From an uncultured Lachnospiraceae bacterium (GTDB taxonomy: Bacteria; Bacillota; Clostridia; Lachnospirales; Lachnospiraceae), in assembly GCA_910577675.1 (NCBI GenBank), contig CAJTOR010000029.1, forward strand, positions 1 through 43,009: a stretch of 43,009 nt of DNA, given 5' to 3'. Both the position numbers and the translations under genes were made by a program. Positions 24,798 through 33,057 of this stretch are shown in pieces. Under the pieces are notes generated by a model. It was not told the origin of the DNA, did not search any database, and was given only the letters and a program-made list of their open reading frames with translations. Each line of letters opens with the position of its first letter. The first letter of the stretch is position 1.

Positions 24798-25658
24798 ATG
24801 TATCTTAATTCTGGATACCTGCATAATTCCCTGATCGATTTCAAAGACAAATCAAAGCCCCTGATTGTAGGAAGCAGCGGCACTTACCGCCTGATCCGTC
24901 ACCCCAAACTGCCCACCTACCGCCCGAGAGGAAGACTGGATTTCCAGATAATCTACATCTCGTCCGGAGCTGCCCATTTCCATTTTGACAATGCAGAAAA
25001 TGATACGATTGTCACCGCAGGCCACATGGTTCTCTTCCGCCCGAAGGAATTTCAGAAATATGAATATTATGCCACCGATAAAACCGAAGTATACTGGGTT
25101 CATTTTACAGGCGGGAATGTAAAAAATATCCTGCGCAGTTATGGTATAAAAGATGATATGCGCGTGTTCTACTCGGGAACTTCCTTAGAATATGAAAGAA
25201 TCTTTAAGCGGATGATCTATGAATTGCAAAGCTGCCGAAAAGATTATGAAGAAATGCTTGTCATCCTGCTGCGTCATCTCCTTATTTTGATCCACAGACA
25301 GCTTACCAGGCAGCTTGTACTGAAAAATGAGTTTCTTGACAGCGAGATGGATCTGGCAGCCCAATATTTTAATGCAAATTACAATTTGGATATCAATATC
25401 AAAGAATACACCTCTTCCCGGGGCATGAGCATCAGTTGGTTTATCCGCAATTTCAGGGAGTATACCGGGCTTACACCAATGCAGTATATTATATCCATCC
25501 GCGTTACAAACGCACAGGTTCTCTTAGAAACAACTAAATATCCGGTGGCAGAAATCGGACATATCGTCGGATATGAAAACCCGCTGTATTTCAGCAGGAT
25601 CTTTCACAAACAAAAGGGATTTTCACCATCACAATATCGCAAACAGCTCCGAAAATAA
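24798..25658 (+). CDS. AraC-family transcriptional regulator
   Basis: A 286-residue regulator. The N-terminal half is a cupin-like sugar-sensing domain (about 40-120; LDFQIIYISSGAAHFHFDN). The C-terminal 100 residues hold two helix-turn-helix motifs, with NFREYTGLTPMQYIISIRV and VGYENPLYFSRIFHKQKGFS as the hallmark AraC signature. GGAGGT precedes the ATG. It is divergent from the GPH symporter, so it most likely activates or represses that gene in response to its substrate. Confidence 0.92.
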   Translation: MYLNSGYLHNSLIDFKDKSKPLIVGSSGTYRLIRHPKLPTYRPRGRLDFQIIYISSGAAHFHFDNAENDTIVTAGHMVLFRPKEFQKYEYYATDKTEVYWVHFTGGNVKNILRSYGIKDDMRVFYSGTSLEYERIFKRMIYELQSCRKDYEEMLVILLRHLLILIHRQLTRQLVLKNEFLDSEMDLAAQYFNANYNLDINIKEYTSSRGMSISWFIRNFREYTGLTPMQYIISIRVTNAQVLLETTKYPVAEIGHIVGYENPLYFSRIFHKQKGFSPSQYRKQLRK

Positions 25659-25717
25659 AAGTCGGCATAACAGAATACAAAAGAAAAAGCAGAAAAAATA
25701 AAATTGAGAGGTATCTT

Positions 25718-26479
25718 ATGGTAGGAATATATTTTAGTGGCACGGGGAATACAAAGTTTTGTGTCAATAAATTCTTAGAAGAATTTTACAATAGCAAAAA
25801 TACATTTTCCATTGAGGAAAAAGCAGCTTTTCAGGAAATTAAAAATAACCATGAAATAGTGATAGGATATCCTGTGCAATACAGCAATATCCCCAAAATA
25901 TTGCGCGATTATATAATAACGAATCAACATATCTGGAAGGAAAAAAGGATTTTTATTATTGTAACAATGGGGCTTTTTTGCGGTGATGGGGCAGGAATAT
26001 TAGCGCGCCTGTTAAACAGCTACGGAGCAGTTATAACGGGCGGTTTACACTTAAAAATGCCCGATAGTATCGGTGATGTAAAAATATTAAAGCGCAGCTT
26101 TGAGAAAAATAAAGAATTAGTAACAAAAGCAGAAGAAAAAATACATAAAGCTGTTTATTCCATAAAAAGCGGGAAACCGCCACAGGATGGAATGGGAATA
26201 TTCTCCCATTTAGCAGGATTACTTGGACAGCGGCTTTATTTTGGGTGGAAAACAAAAAAATATACCAATAGACTGAAAATAAATCCACATAAATGCATTG
26301 GATGTGGTTTATGCAAAAACCTGTGTCCTATGAGTAATATCACAATAAAAAACGGGCATGCCATTTCAAGCAACAAGTGTACCATGTGCTATCGTTGTAT
26401 TAGCAGGTGCCCGGAACAGGCAATAACATTATTGGGCAAAAGAATTACCGATCAAAATGATATAAATAAATATATTTAA
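25718..26479 (+). CDS. EFR1-family flavodoxin/ferredoxin protein
   Basis: A 253-residue protein. The N-terminal flavodoxin-like domain opens with YFSGTGNTKFC, the phosphate-binding loop for FMN. Near the C-terminus two 4Fe-4S motifs follow: CIGCGLCKNLCP and CTMCYRCISRCP. This is the architecture of EFR1 family proteins common in Clostridia, thought to move electrons between ferredoxin-type partners. The ribosome site is GAGAGGT. Base composition is clearly more AT-rich than in the genes to the left. No obvious redox partner lies next to it. Confidence 0.88.
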   Translation: MVGIYFSGTGNTKFCVNKFLEEFYNSKNTFSIEEKAAFQEIKNNHEIVIGYPVQYSNIPKILRDYIITNQHIWKEKRIFIIVTMGLFCGDGAGILARLLNSYGAVITGGLHLKMPDSIGDVKILKRSFEKNKELVTKAEEKIHKAVYSIKSGKPPQDGMGIFSHLAGLLGQRLYFGWKTKKYTNRLKINPHKCIGCGLCKNLCPMSNITIKNGHAISSNKCTMCYRCISRCPEQAITLLGKRITDQNDINKYI

Positions 26480-26537
26480 CTCAATAATATATCATCTACC
26501 TTCCCCATAACCGCATCGGAACAACCGCAAAAAAGAA

Positions 26538-26629
26538 GCTGTTACAAAATGGCATATTCAAACAATATATAGTATGGATACCTAAGACACCTTAACCAAT
26601 ATTGTGAAATATCCAAATTTTGTAACAGC
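26538..26629. repeat. Inverted-repeat element or terminator, 92 bp
   Basis: GCTGTTACAAAA (26538-26549) and TTTTGTAACAGC (26618-26629) are perfect 12-base inverted repeats, with further partial pairing inside. CCTTTTTC follows on the plus strand, so it may also end the EFR1 transcript. It resembles a small non-coding transposon relic. Confidence 0.5.
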
Positions 26630-26655
26630 CCTTTTTCTGTAAACATAGAAAATAA

Positions 26656-26690
26656 GGCAGGACAAAGCACCGGATAAGGATTACCCTGCC
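26656..26690 (-). terminator. Possible terminator of the P-loop kinase gene
   Basis: GGCAGG/CCTGCC with a long loop, followed on the minus strand by TTATTTTC. It lies just after the gene's stop. Confidence 0.4.
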
Positions 26691-26723
26691 TCCATCTTCA
26701 ATCATTCTTCCCACAAAATATAT

Positions 26724-27239
26724 TTATAATTCGATATCAACTTGATATTCCATATCAATAAGAAGATAATTAACCTTATAATTGTGGCATTGTTCCAAAA
26801 TCTTTGCATTATCTCTAAGGACATTTTCTATTGTACAATCCTCATCATCCCCTCTGTTTTCTACAACACTTGCGTATTTTTTAATATCACAGAAATGATT
26901 TATAATATAGTTTTCACTCATCACCAGACAATAATATTTTATATCTTTCAAATATTCCGGTTCAAAATCTTTCGACCACTCAAATGGAATATAACACCCC
27001 TCCACAATTAGATTCTGCTCATTTTCAATAGCTGTCTTTACCATTTCACATACAATAGGCCACAAATAACCCGTTAGTTCGCCGTCGTCGCTCAAAGGCG
27101 TAAGCGCAGTGTTCCCACTGCGGATAAGACCCATTTTTAAGTGATCTATCGATAAGTAAGGATACTTATACTTCTCAAGTAATCTTTGGGCAAGTGCTGT
27201 CTTCCCCGTGTGGGACGCTCCTGTTATCAAAATAATCAT
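26724..27239 (-). CDS. P-loop small-molecule kinase or AAA-type NTPase
   Basis: A 171-residue protein opening with MIILITGASHTGKTALAQRL, a Walker A motif (GASHTGKT) at the very N-terminus. YLSIDHLKMGLIRSG follows, as in adenylate-kinase-like and 2-phosphoglycerate-kinase-like proteins. NLIVEGCYIPFEW may hold the Walker B-like acidic residue. It should phosphorylate a small molecule; the substrate cannot be told. GGGGGAAG precedes the ATG. It is AT-rich and has no operon partner. Confidence 0.7.
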   Translation of the reverse strand: MIILITGASHTGKTALAQRLLEKYKYPYLSIDHLKMGLIRSGNTALTPLSDDGELTGYLWPIVCEMVKTAIENEQNLIVEGCYIPFEWSKDFEPEYLKDIKYYCLVMSENYIINHFCDIKKYASVVENRGDDEDCTIENVLRDNAKILEQCHNYKVNYLLIDMEYQVDIEL

Positions 27240-27360
27240 TTTATTTCTTCCCCCATAAAATTAATAAATGATATTATCAAATTATCCAATATAATAACAC
27301 AAACATTAATGCAAATCAACTAAATTATTTTGAAACTCGCTCTGCCTTATATGCTTTTAA

Positions 27361-27411
27361 CATGCCCCTCTTTTGGACATGCCCCTTCTTTGGACATGCC
27401 TCTTCTTTGTC
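27361..27411 (+). repeat. 17-bp tandem repeat, three copies
   Basis: CATGCCCCTCTTTTGGA, CATGCCCCTTCTTTGGA and CATGCCTCTTCTTTGTC follow head to tail. The copies differ at one to four positions. Confidence 0.85.
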
Positions 27412-27540
27412 CCATCCTAGTAATTTAACATTTAACTTACAAAAACATTATAACATCCGTAGCCCCGATTTCCCCCATTTCCCCCATTTCTATATTTATC
27501 ATATCTTCAAGCACGCTTATGTTATAAGCTTAGAAACCTC

Positions 27541-27615
27541 CTAAATATCATCTGCAGTTTCAATGTCATACTCTTGCAGCAACGCTTTTATAATCTTCCT
27601 TTTTCCCTCCGTCAT
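27541..27615 (-). pseudogene. IS256-family transposase N-terminal fragment
   Basis: The frame MTEGKRKIIKALLQEYDIET followed by ADDI and a TAG stop is the start of IS256-type (Mutator-like) transposases, as I know it from Lachnospiraceae. The intact proteins continue with Gln-Asp/Glu at this point, so CAG to TAG may be the first lesion; beyond it no homology is seen. An open frame also continues upstream (KNKGTLNYGIQKKEVYRIK). Confidence 0.6.
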
Positions 27616-27800
27616 CGGTTTTATTCTGTAAACTTCCTTTTTCTGTATACCATAATTTAAGGTTCCTTTGTTTTTTATTTTATCATAAAAAACCTTTTTG
27701 AATACTGTGACTCGACTTTTATAAACCTTTTTTACACTCTCATTTTCAGTCAGGCACTAAGTAATTACAACTAATTTTAGCCTATAACTAATTTTAGCCC

Positions 27801-27940
27801 ATCAAATAAATCCCCTTACCTGCCGCTTCTAAGTCATTACAACGAAAGCAGTGGGTAAGGGGACTTATTTGTGCCAGGTAGGGTACAAGCCCCACCTGGC
27901 ACACTGCAAAAGTAGCATAGGGTTATAATTTCCTTTAACA
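27801..27940 (-). repeat. Hairpin-rich repeat element, about 140 bp
   Basis: The right end (minus strand) TGTTAAAGGAAATTATAACC with CTATGCT matches the TGTCAAAGGAAATTATA family; the left end is ATCAAATAAATCCCC. Inside are two strong hairpins: AAATAAATCCCCTTACC/GGTAAGGGGACTTATTT and GTGCCAGGT/ACCTGGCAC. It may also terminate the gene at 27972. Confidence 0.6.
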
Positions 27941-27971
27941 TTAAATATGTTCCAGAAAATATTCATATTCC

Positions 27972-29396
27972 TTAGCGAAAAAGGCAAAACTGCCGCCGAT
28001 CTCCAATGCAGAAACTTCCCTGTTCAATAGTTTTACGGTAAGCTGCCACATCCCGGGTTTTCACCAAATTTGTGTCGGCTGTAATAGCAGTTTGAGCAAG
28101 AGCGCGGAACGTTTCACGATTGATGCGTTCCGATTCGAGAGCAAATTGCGACGATAAAATCCTGCTTTGAAAAATAATATCATCAATATGCTTTTTTGTA
28201 AGCGCTTCCTCACATTGCCTGCCATTTCGCTTTGTCAACTCCATCAACCGCTCATATTCACTACACAGAACTTCACATTCATGGTAAGTCGTTTGCAAAA
28301 CACCAGTATATTTCATGATCTTTTCGGTGGCAGCCAAGCATTCGGCAGAACTGCCTTCTCTTGCCGTTTCAACAGAAGCGTTGAAACCATTAATACTCAT
28401 GCTGTATGCTGTGTTAGCTATTTTAGAAAGGGCAGTCGATAAATCGTTGAGATTTTTTAAATCGTCCGTCACACTTTTTAGCATGTTTATGCTTGCGCTT
28501 ACCTCCTTGGCAATATAAGAGAATACCCTGCCGCGCCCGCCCAACGATTTGGCAGCAACATGTGCTGATACATCTGTTTCGTCGCCTATCCCAACGGCTT
28601 TATTCACCTCCCTGACACAGGCTTCAACACATTTTGCAGCCTCCTGTCTGATATCCTCATCAAGAAGTTCAACCGCTTCAAATTGATCTTTTGGCGGAGA
28701 AATTCGCCCCGTTTCAATACCGCAAAAGAGGCGCAGCAAATTCATCTGGAAAGCCCCCTCATCAATGCAGCGTATCAGGGCAAATATTTTATCAAACATT
28801 TCAAAAGAGGACGTGCCCCCCGCTATCAGGTTCCTTACATTCTCATTTCTAATTTGCCCCATGCGCCTGACAATGTTATTCAACTCATTTGCTACAATGG
28901 CCGTTGTCGCGCCTTTTTCACCCGCTTCCTCTGCCGTTTTATTGGCAAGAGCCGTCAGTTTTTCCGCTTCCCCAATGAAATTGCTTAATATTGCGGAAGT
29001 TTTTTCTGCATTTTGTCCAATCCTTTTTAATACCTCGTTTGATAACATTACAACTACCTCCATTTCGTTTTGATTACTACATTTGCGGTATTCGGAGGGT
29101 GTCACACCGAAATATGCTTTAAACGCCCGTGTAAATCCCTCGTGGGAATCATAGCCATATTTAAGCGCAATATCTAAAATTCCGGTATTTCCTTCCCGCA
29201 CATCACGACAGGCAAGTTGCAGCCGGCGATTTTTTACATACTCCATCACAGGTTCGCCAACAATGGCACGAAACAGCCGCTGGTAATGCGTTTTCGAAAA
29301 AAATGCCCGCTGTGCCAATTCCCCTACATCAATAGCTTCGGTCAGACGGCTTTCAATAAAGTCAATGGAGCCATCAATTGCATTAGATTTCTTCAA
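27972..29396 (-). CDS. AraC-type HTH fused to an MCP-like helical signalling domain
   Basis: A 474-residue protein. Residues about 5-105 are a double helix-turn-helix of the AraC type (LAQRAFFSKTHYQRLFRAIV; YGYDSHEGFTRAFKAYFGVT). It is at the N-terminus, not at the usual C-terminus. The rest is long and helical; SMSINGFNASVETAREG near 350 resembles the signalling tip of methyl-accepting chemotaxis proteins (NALNASIEAARAGE). There is no membrane segment. The TTG at 29396 is chosen because GAGGGTGA lies 6 bases upstream; an in-frame ATG nine codons earlier lacks one. The fusion suggests a soluble sensor whose helical part controls DNA binding. Its target is unknown. Confidence 0.75.
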   Translation of the reverse strand: MKKSNAIDGSIDFIESRLTEAIDVGELAQRAFFSKTHYQRLFRAIVGEPVMEYVKNRRLQLACRDVREGNTGILDIALKYGYDSHEGFTRAFKAYFGVTPSEYRKCSNQNEMEVVVMLSNEVLKRIGQNAEKTSAILSNFIGEAEKLTALANKTAEEAGEKGATTAIVANELNNIVRRMGQIRNENVRNLIAGGTSSFEMFDKIFALIRCIDEGAFQMNLLRLFCGIETGRISPPKDQFEAVELLDEDIRQEAAKCVEACVREVNKAVGIGDETDVSAHVAAKSLGGRGRVFSYIAKEVSASINMLKSVTDDLKNLNDLSTALSKIANTAYSMSINGFNASVETAREGSSAECLAATEKIMKYTGVLQTTYHECEVLCSEYERLMELTKRNGRQCEEALTKKHIDDIIFQSRILSSQFALESERINRETFRALAQTAITADTNLVKTRDVAAYRKTIEQGSFCIGDRRQFCLFR

Positions 29397-29423
29397 GCGT
29401 GTCACCCTCTTTCTGAATATCAT

Positions 29424-29740
29424 TTTATTACAAAACGAAAATTATTTCTTGACCTGAAATACCATAAATTTAACTGGACTTTTGGTCTTAACCCGCGGCG
29501 CTTATGGCGATATCTAAGTATCTAAATATCAGGGTAACCCGCCTGTTAATATTAAGTGGTATTATCGTCAACGAGGACCAACATGTCGGTAATCACAATG
29601 TTTGCTTACAATCATACACCTAAAACAAGGCATGTACAACCGTTTTTCTCACGATAAATTCCATCTGTTTTTCTTCCGGCAGGTTCTCAAATCCCCTTTT
29701 TTAGCCTCCCTCCAATAACGGAGTTCCTTTCCTCGCACCC
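29424..29740. other. Intergenic region, nothing recognised
   Basis: No gene or strong structure is seen between the fusion regulator and the promoter at 29741. A loose dyad GATATCTAAGTATCTAAATATC lies near 29508. Confidence 0.4.
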
Positions 29741-29769
29741 TTGCACTTTCCATAGGATCACAGTATAAT
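29741..29769 (+). promoter_or_regulatory. Promoter of the 182-residue protein gene
   Basis: TTGCAC (29741-29746) and a perfect TATAAT (29764-29769), 17 bases apart, 32 bases before the ATG. Confidence 0.85.
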
Positions 29770-29801
29770 TGAGATAAGACAAACTGGAAAGGAGATTTTC
29801 T

Positions 29802-30350
29802 ATGCCAACATGGGAATACGGACTAAAAACAGGGAATCTGTCGGAGGAGGAGATGGTCAAATGCTTTGAAAAGGCTCTGACCCGAGCTGCAAAGGCAACC
29901 AGCGACCTCCATATAGCCAAAAGCCGCAAGAAACTGCGCAAATATACCGGTCCCTTTGGGCGCTCCACGCCGGATGCTGAGCCCCCTGACTATGACCATA
30001 TCTACTTCTTTAACAGCGGTCACCGGGGCTGTTACCTCTTTATCAAGCTTTACCCCAATATGGAGCGCAACGGCCGGGTACAATTCTCTAAGGAGGGGGT
30101 TACATGGTGTATGTACATAGACTTCTCCTATGGTCGCGACCTGTCCCCAGGGATTTTAGCCGATCTGGAGGTGGAAAAACCCGAAGAGTATGGCGAGAAT
30201 TTTATGCAGGAATTGTCCCATCTCTTTCCCGGTGAGATTGTGCTGCTCAAAGAGTATGAATATTTCCGGTGGGAGAATGGACGGACTGTCCGCGTTGTTC
30301 CTCAAAAAGCGCCCGAGAACGGAGGACAGGAAGATATACCGACAAATTAG
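29802..30350 (+). CDS. Hypothetical protein, 182 residues
   Basis: A soluble alpha/beta protein with a good promoter and the ribosome site AAAGGAGA, so it is very likely real. The N-terminal 50 residues are charged and helical (LSEEEMVKCFEKALTRAAKA). Then come strands with aromatic residues (YFFNSGHRGCYLFIKLYPNM; VTWCMYIDFSYGRDLSPGIL). The tail is Pro- and Gly-rich. There is no signal peptide or membrane helix, and I recognise no family. Confidence 0.75.
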   Translation: MPTWEYGLKTGNLSEEEMVKCFEKALTRAAKATSDLHIAKSRKKLRKYTGPFGRSTPDAEPPDYDHIYFFNSGHRGCYLFIKLYPNMERNGRVQFSKEGVTWCMYIDFSYGRDLSPGILADLEVEKPEEYGENFMQELSHLFPGEIVLLKEYEYFRWENGRTVRVVPQKAPENGGQEDIPTN

Positions 30351-30360
30351 AAACTAGAAG

Positions 30361-30380
30361 CGGGGGATTTCTTTGACAGG
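30361..30380 (+). repeat. Solo end of the MITE-like family
   Basis: CGGGGGATTTCTTTGACAGG matches the right ends at 16378 and 22749 (GGGGACTTCTTTGACAG type). No left end is visible. Confidence 0.45.
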
Positions 30381-30568
30381 TTCAATTTATTTGTACTTTA
30401 TGCGTCCTCTTATTACGGGTGGAAAAAATTACCATTTATTAAAAGTATGGAGAATAACGCAATTCCCATTAACAATAAATAAATGTCCTGCAAATTGCAA
30501 TGTAGTGAATACGCTGCCCCCGCATGCCGCCATAACCACCACACCAATTTTGCACTGAAACAGATTTT

Positions 30569-30651
30569 ATTCCGGTTTATATCGGTTACTATTGATGCCC
30601 GCCTTTAAACATGCGCATACCCGCAGAAATATTTGCCGTATAAACCGGAAT
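30569..30651. other. Inverted repeat of unknown role
   Basis: ATTCCGGTTTAT (30569-30580) and ATAAACCGGAAT (30640-30651) are perfect 12-base inverted repeats enclosing 59 bases. No gene lies inside. It may be a small mobile relic. Confidence 0.45.
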
Positions 30652-30685
30652 GCCTTGAATAATCCATCTGCCTGTTATAAATAAT

Positions 30686-30940
30686 CTATTTGTAAAAAGA
30701 TACCAGTAAATACTCGGACAGCTCCTCCACATACACACAAAGCCAGTTGGGCAGCTTTGCGTAATTTATCCTTCCGGACGCTTTGACTAAGGTACAGCCT
30801 GGCGCATGCAATAATGCAATCCACACCATATTTAATGCCTCGATTGTATCGCCGCTTTATTGCTTGAATCCATGCCAGAAAACAAACAGCATCCCCTGCA
30901 CTGTACCGGGTATTGTAATCACGCCCCCAACTACCGTATT
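30686..30940 (-). pseudogene. Decayed gene with an in-frame stop
   Basis: On the minus strand the frame reads VVGGVITIPGTVQGMLFVFW, is cut by TAA, then continues LLHAPGCTLVKASGRINYAK to VSFYK and a stop. Both halves look like protein and lie in one frame. There is no start or ribosome site. Family not recognised. Confidence 0.35.
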
Positions 30941-30990
30941 GAGTTACAATCCTTTCTTCTCTGAACGAATTCCTTAATAAATAATATTTA

Positions 30991-31950
30991 TTACAGTATC
31001 CCCATACCCAGCCATTCTTTCAAATGTCTTAATATATCGCCGTTTTTCAATTCTTCAAGGGATGATTCTGCCCATGATGGGAAAATTTCATACCCGCAGG
31101 CAACAACCAGAGAAACAACAGGTGCAATAAAGGCATCTGCTTTTTTCTGTTCCTCATCAATATCACCGCTGTACTCTTGTACAAATGCCTCCGCAGCCTC
31201 GCGGGAAAGCGAACTTGTCACATTGCGGACATCACCATAGGCAATACCCTTGCCCAGCAGATTGTAATCGAACATAAACGCAATTTCGCTGTTTTTTGAT
31301 ACAATCAAATTCGTCCAATAAAAATCATTGTATGTCAGCGTCCGTGGCAGCGCATCGATCAGGCTGCGAATCATGTTGTAATTCTGCGCGATTGTTTGCC
31401 AGAGCATGTTTTCCACAGTGCCGGTCTTTTCAGCTATCATCCCCATATTATCTATAGTGAGCATATCGGATTCATCGTACATTGGGATCTCGCTGTCAGT
31501 AAGATACTCATAACCCATTTTGTGAAGCTTTGTGTACCATCTGGCAATCGCCCCCGCCACCTTCGTATCACTCAAATCACTTTCTTTCCCAAGCCGGTAT
31601 TCATCGCTTGACTCTACATCGAGCAATAATATTGCATTTTTGGTGTAACCCAACAGTGGCAAAGTCTGTATTTTAAGCTTCGACAACATCAGATAGTTAT
31701 CAATTTCACGCGCATCTTCCCCACGCTCAAAGACCTTTAGGATAAGCTTTTTTCCTTCTGATTCAACACGGTACAAAGATATTCCGTCTTTTGTGCGAAT
31801 CAACGAACAAACCGGGGTGCGCACTCCCATCTCGGCAAGCTGCAAAATATAACAAGTGGGGTGCTCCATACTCCCCCAAAATGCTTCCTGCGTTAGTTCC
31901 TCTACAATGCGGTAATCTGCAAGTGTTTCTTTCCTGATATTAATCTCCAT
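30991..31950 (-). CDS. Aminoglycoside phosphotransferase-like kinase with a GNAT-like N-terminus
   Basis: A 319-residue protein. Residues 1-28 (EINIRKETLADYRIVEELTQ then EAFW) look like the opening of a GNAT acetyltransferase. The remainder is a kinase of the APH/choline-kinase fold, with TYNDFYWTNLIV near 207-218 as the catalytic loop (usual H-x-D-x4-N; here Asn replaces His) and AFMFDYNLLGKG as the metal-binding Asp. The ATG overlaps the rsgA stop by one base (TGATG), so the two are translated together. The substrate is unknown; resistance cannot be claimed. The fused N-terminus suggests a recombination between two genes. Confidence 0.75.
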   Translation of the reverse strand: MEINIRKETLADYRIVEELTQEAFWGSMEHPTCYILQLAEMGVRTPVCSLIRTKDGISLYRVESEGKKLILKVFERGEDAREIDNYLMLSKLKIQTLPLLGYTKNAILLLDVESSDEYRLGKESDLSDTKVAGAIARWYTKLHKMGYEYLTDSEIPMYDESDMLTIDNMGMIAEKTGTVENMLWQTIAQNYNMIRSLIDALPRTLTYNDFYWTNLIVSKNSEIAFMFDYNLLGKGIAYGDVRNVTSSLSREAAEAFVQEYSGDIDEEQKKADAFIAPVVSLVVACGYEIFPSWAESSLEELKNGDILRHLKEWLGMGIL

Positions 31951-33011
31951 CAATCACCACCTCCGATTTTTGTTTTCCGATTTCTTTTCCTGTTAAATGT
32001 TGCGATACTTTTATTCCGCTGCTGCTTTTGCCGCAGGAAAGCAGTCTTGTCGTCCGAATATTTTGCTTCCGTTTTAAGGGTGATATAGCTCTCCCAGCGT
32101 TGACGGGATAAACCGCCATTTGCAATAGCCTCCTTGATCGCACAGCCCGGTTCAGTCCGGTGTTTACAATCGCTGAACTTGCATTTCCCTAAATACTGTT
32201 CGACATCGGAAAATGCTTCGTCCAGCCCGTTAGAAACATCCCACATTCCCAGTTCACGCATACCCGGCGTATCAATAAGCATTGCCCCGCTTCCTAACAT
32301 AATCAACTGCCGATGGGTTGTGGTGTGCCGCCCTTTACTGTCATCCTCACGGATCTCATTAACAGCCATAATCTCTTCACCTGCAAGTGCATTCACAAGA
32401 CTTGATTTACCCACTCCGGATGAGCCGAGAAACACGATTGTTTTCCCGGGTGCCATATACGCAGCAAGGGTATCAAGACCCGCCCCGTTTTTTGAGCTTA
32501 CTGCGTATACGGACACACCTGCTGCCAGGCTTTCTACAATTCGAATATGCGGCATATACTCATCCACAAGATCTGCTTTTGTCAGTACCACAACTGGAAT
32601 AGCTCCCGATTGCCATGCCAAAGTCAGATATCGTTCCAGGCGCTTGGCATTGAAATCCTGGTTCAATGACTGCATGATAAATACATAATCAAAATTTGAC
32701 GCAACAGCCTGCTCGCCGCGACCCGGTGTAGGATCTCTGCGGGAAAAAAATGTCCTCCGGGGCAATGTTTTGATAATCTGACTGTCGCCACTTAAATTAT
32801 AGTTTATCAGTACAAAATCCCCGGTTGTCGGAAACTCTTCAAAACCGCCGAAATATTCTTTAGTTTTTAACTTCCCGTATATTTCTCCATACTCACAAAC
32901 CAGTGCATACCGCTCTTTAAAAACGGCAGTTATTCTTGCCGGGATACCCTGCGCATTCTCCGGCATCATATCCGGCACAAAGCCATATTTTTTTAAATCC
33001 AATCCTGACAT
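31950..33011 (-). CDS. Ribosome small subunit GTPase RsgA
   Basis: A 353-residue protein with the RsgA layout. An OB-like N-terminal domain (about 20-85) is followed by a circularly permuted GTPase with TKADLV before the P-loop GSSGVGKSS and DTPGM. A C-terminal zinc-binding stretch CKFSDCKHRTEPGC completes it. It helps late assembly of the 30S subunit. AAGGAGG directly touches the ATG at 33011, so the TTG at codon 4 (33002), nine bases further on, may be the real start. The gene is coupled to the APH-like kinase. Some genomes carry several RsgA homologues; this could be an accessory copy, given the AT-rich, repeat-rich surroundings. Confidence 0.9.
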   Translation of the reverse strand: MSGLDLKKYGFVPDMMPENAQGIPARITAVFKERYALVCEYGEIYGKLKTKEYFGGFEEFPTTGDFVLINYNLSGDSQIIKTLPRRTFFSRRDPTPGRGEQAVASNFDYVFIMQSLNQDFNAKRLERYLTLAWQSGAIPVVVLTKADLVDEYMPHIRIVESLAAGVSVYAVSSKNGAGLDTLAAYMAPGKTIVFLGSSGVGKSSLVNALAGEEIMAVNEIREDDSKGRHTTTHRQLIMLGSGAMLIDTPGMRELGMWDVSNGLDEAFSDVEQYLGKCKFSDCKHRTEPGCAIKEAIANGGLSRQRWESYITLKTEAKYSDDKTAFLRQKQQRNKSIATFNRKRNRKTKIGGGD

Positions 33012-33057
33012 CCTCCTTAATTATTTCTGCTACTTTGATGATCTGAAATTCTCTCAT
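32917..33057 (-). CDS. Possible 46-residue upstream frame overlapping the rsgA start
   Basis: The frame MREFQIIKVAEIIKEDVRIG has AAAGGGGATG upstream and overlaps the first 95 bases of rsgA in another frame. Only the first 16 residues, before the overlap, look like a normal protein. It may be the remaining head of a displaced gene or a leader that couples translation to rsgA. Confidence 0.3.
   Translation of the reverse strand: MREFQIIKVAEIIKEDVRIGFKKIWLCAGYDAGECAGYPGKNNCRF

Larger units (their letters stand above)
27240..27971. other. Long gene-poor region with repeats and an IS remnant
   Basis: Over 700 bases without an intact gene. It holds a 17-bp triplicate repeat (27361-27411), an IS256-type fragment (27541-27615) and a hairpin-rich repeat element (27801-27940), listed separately. 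TTTCCCCCA also occurs twice in tandem near 27471-27488. The composition suggests repeated insertion and decay. Confidence 0.5.

Noticed and set aside
27361..27411. Three 17-bp repeats considered as a CRISPR fragment
   Set aside because: The units are directly adjacent without spacers and there are no cas genes in the window.
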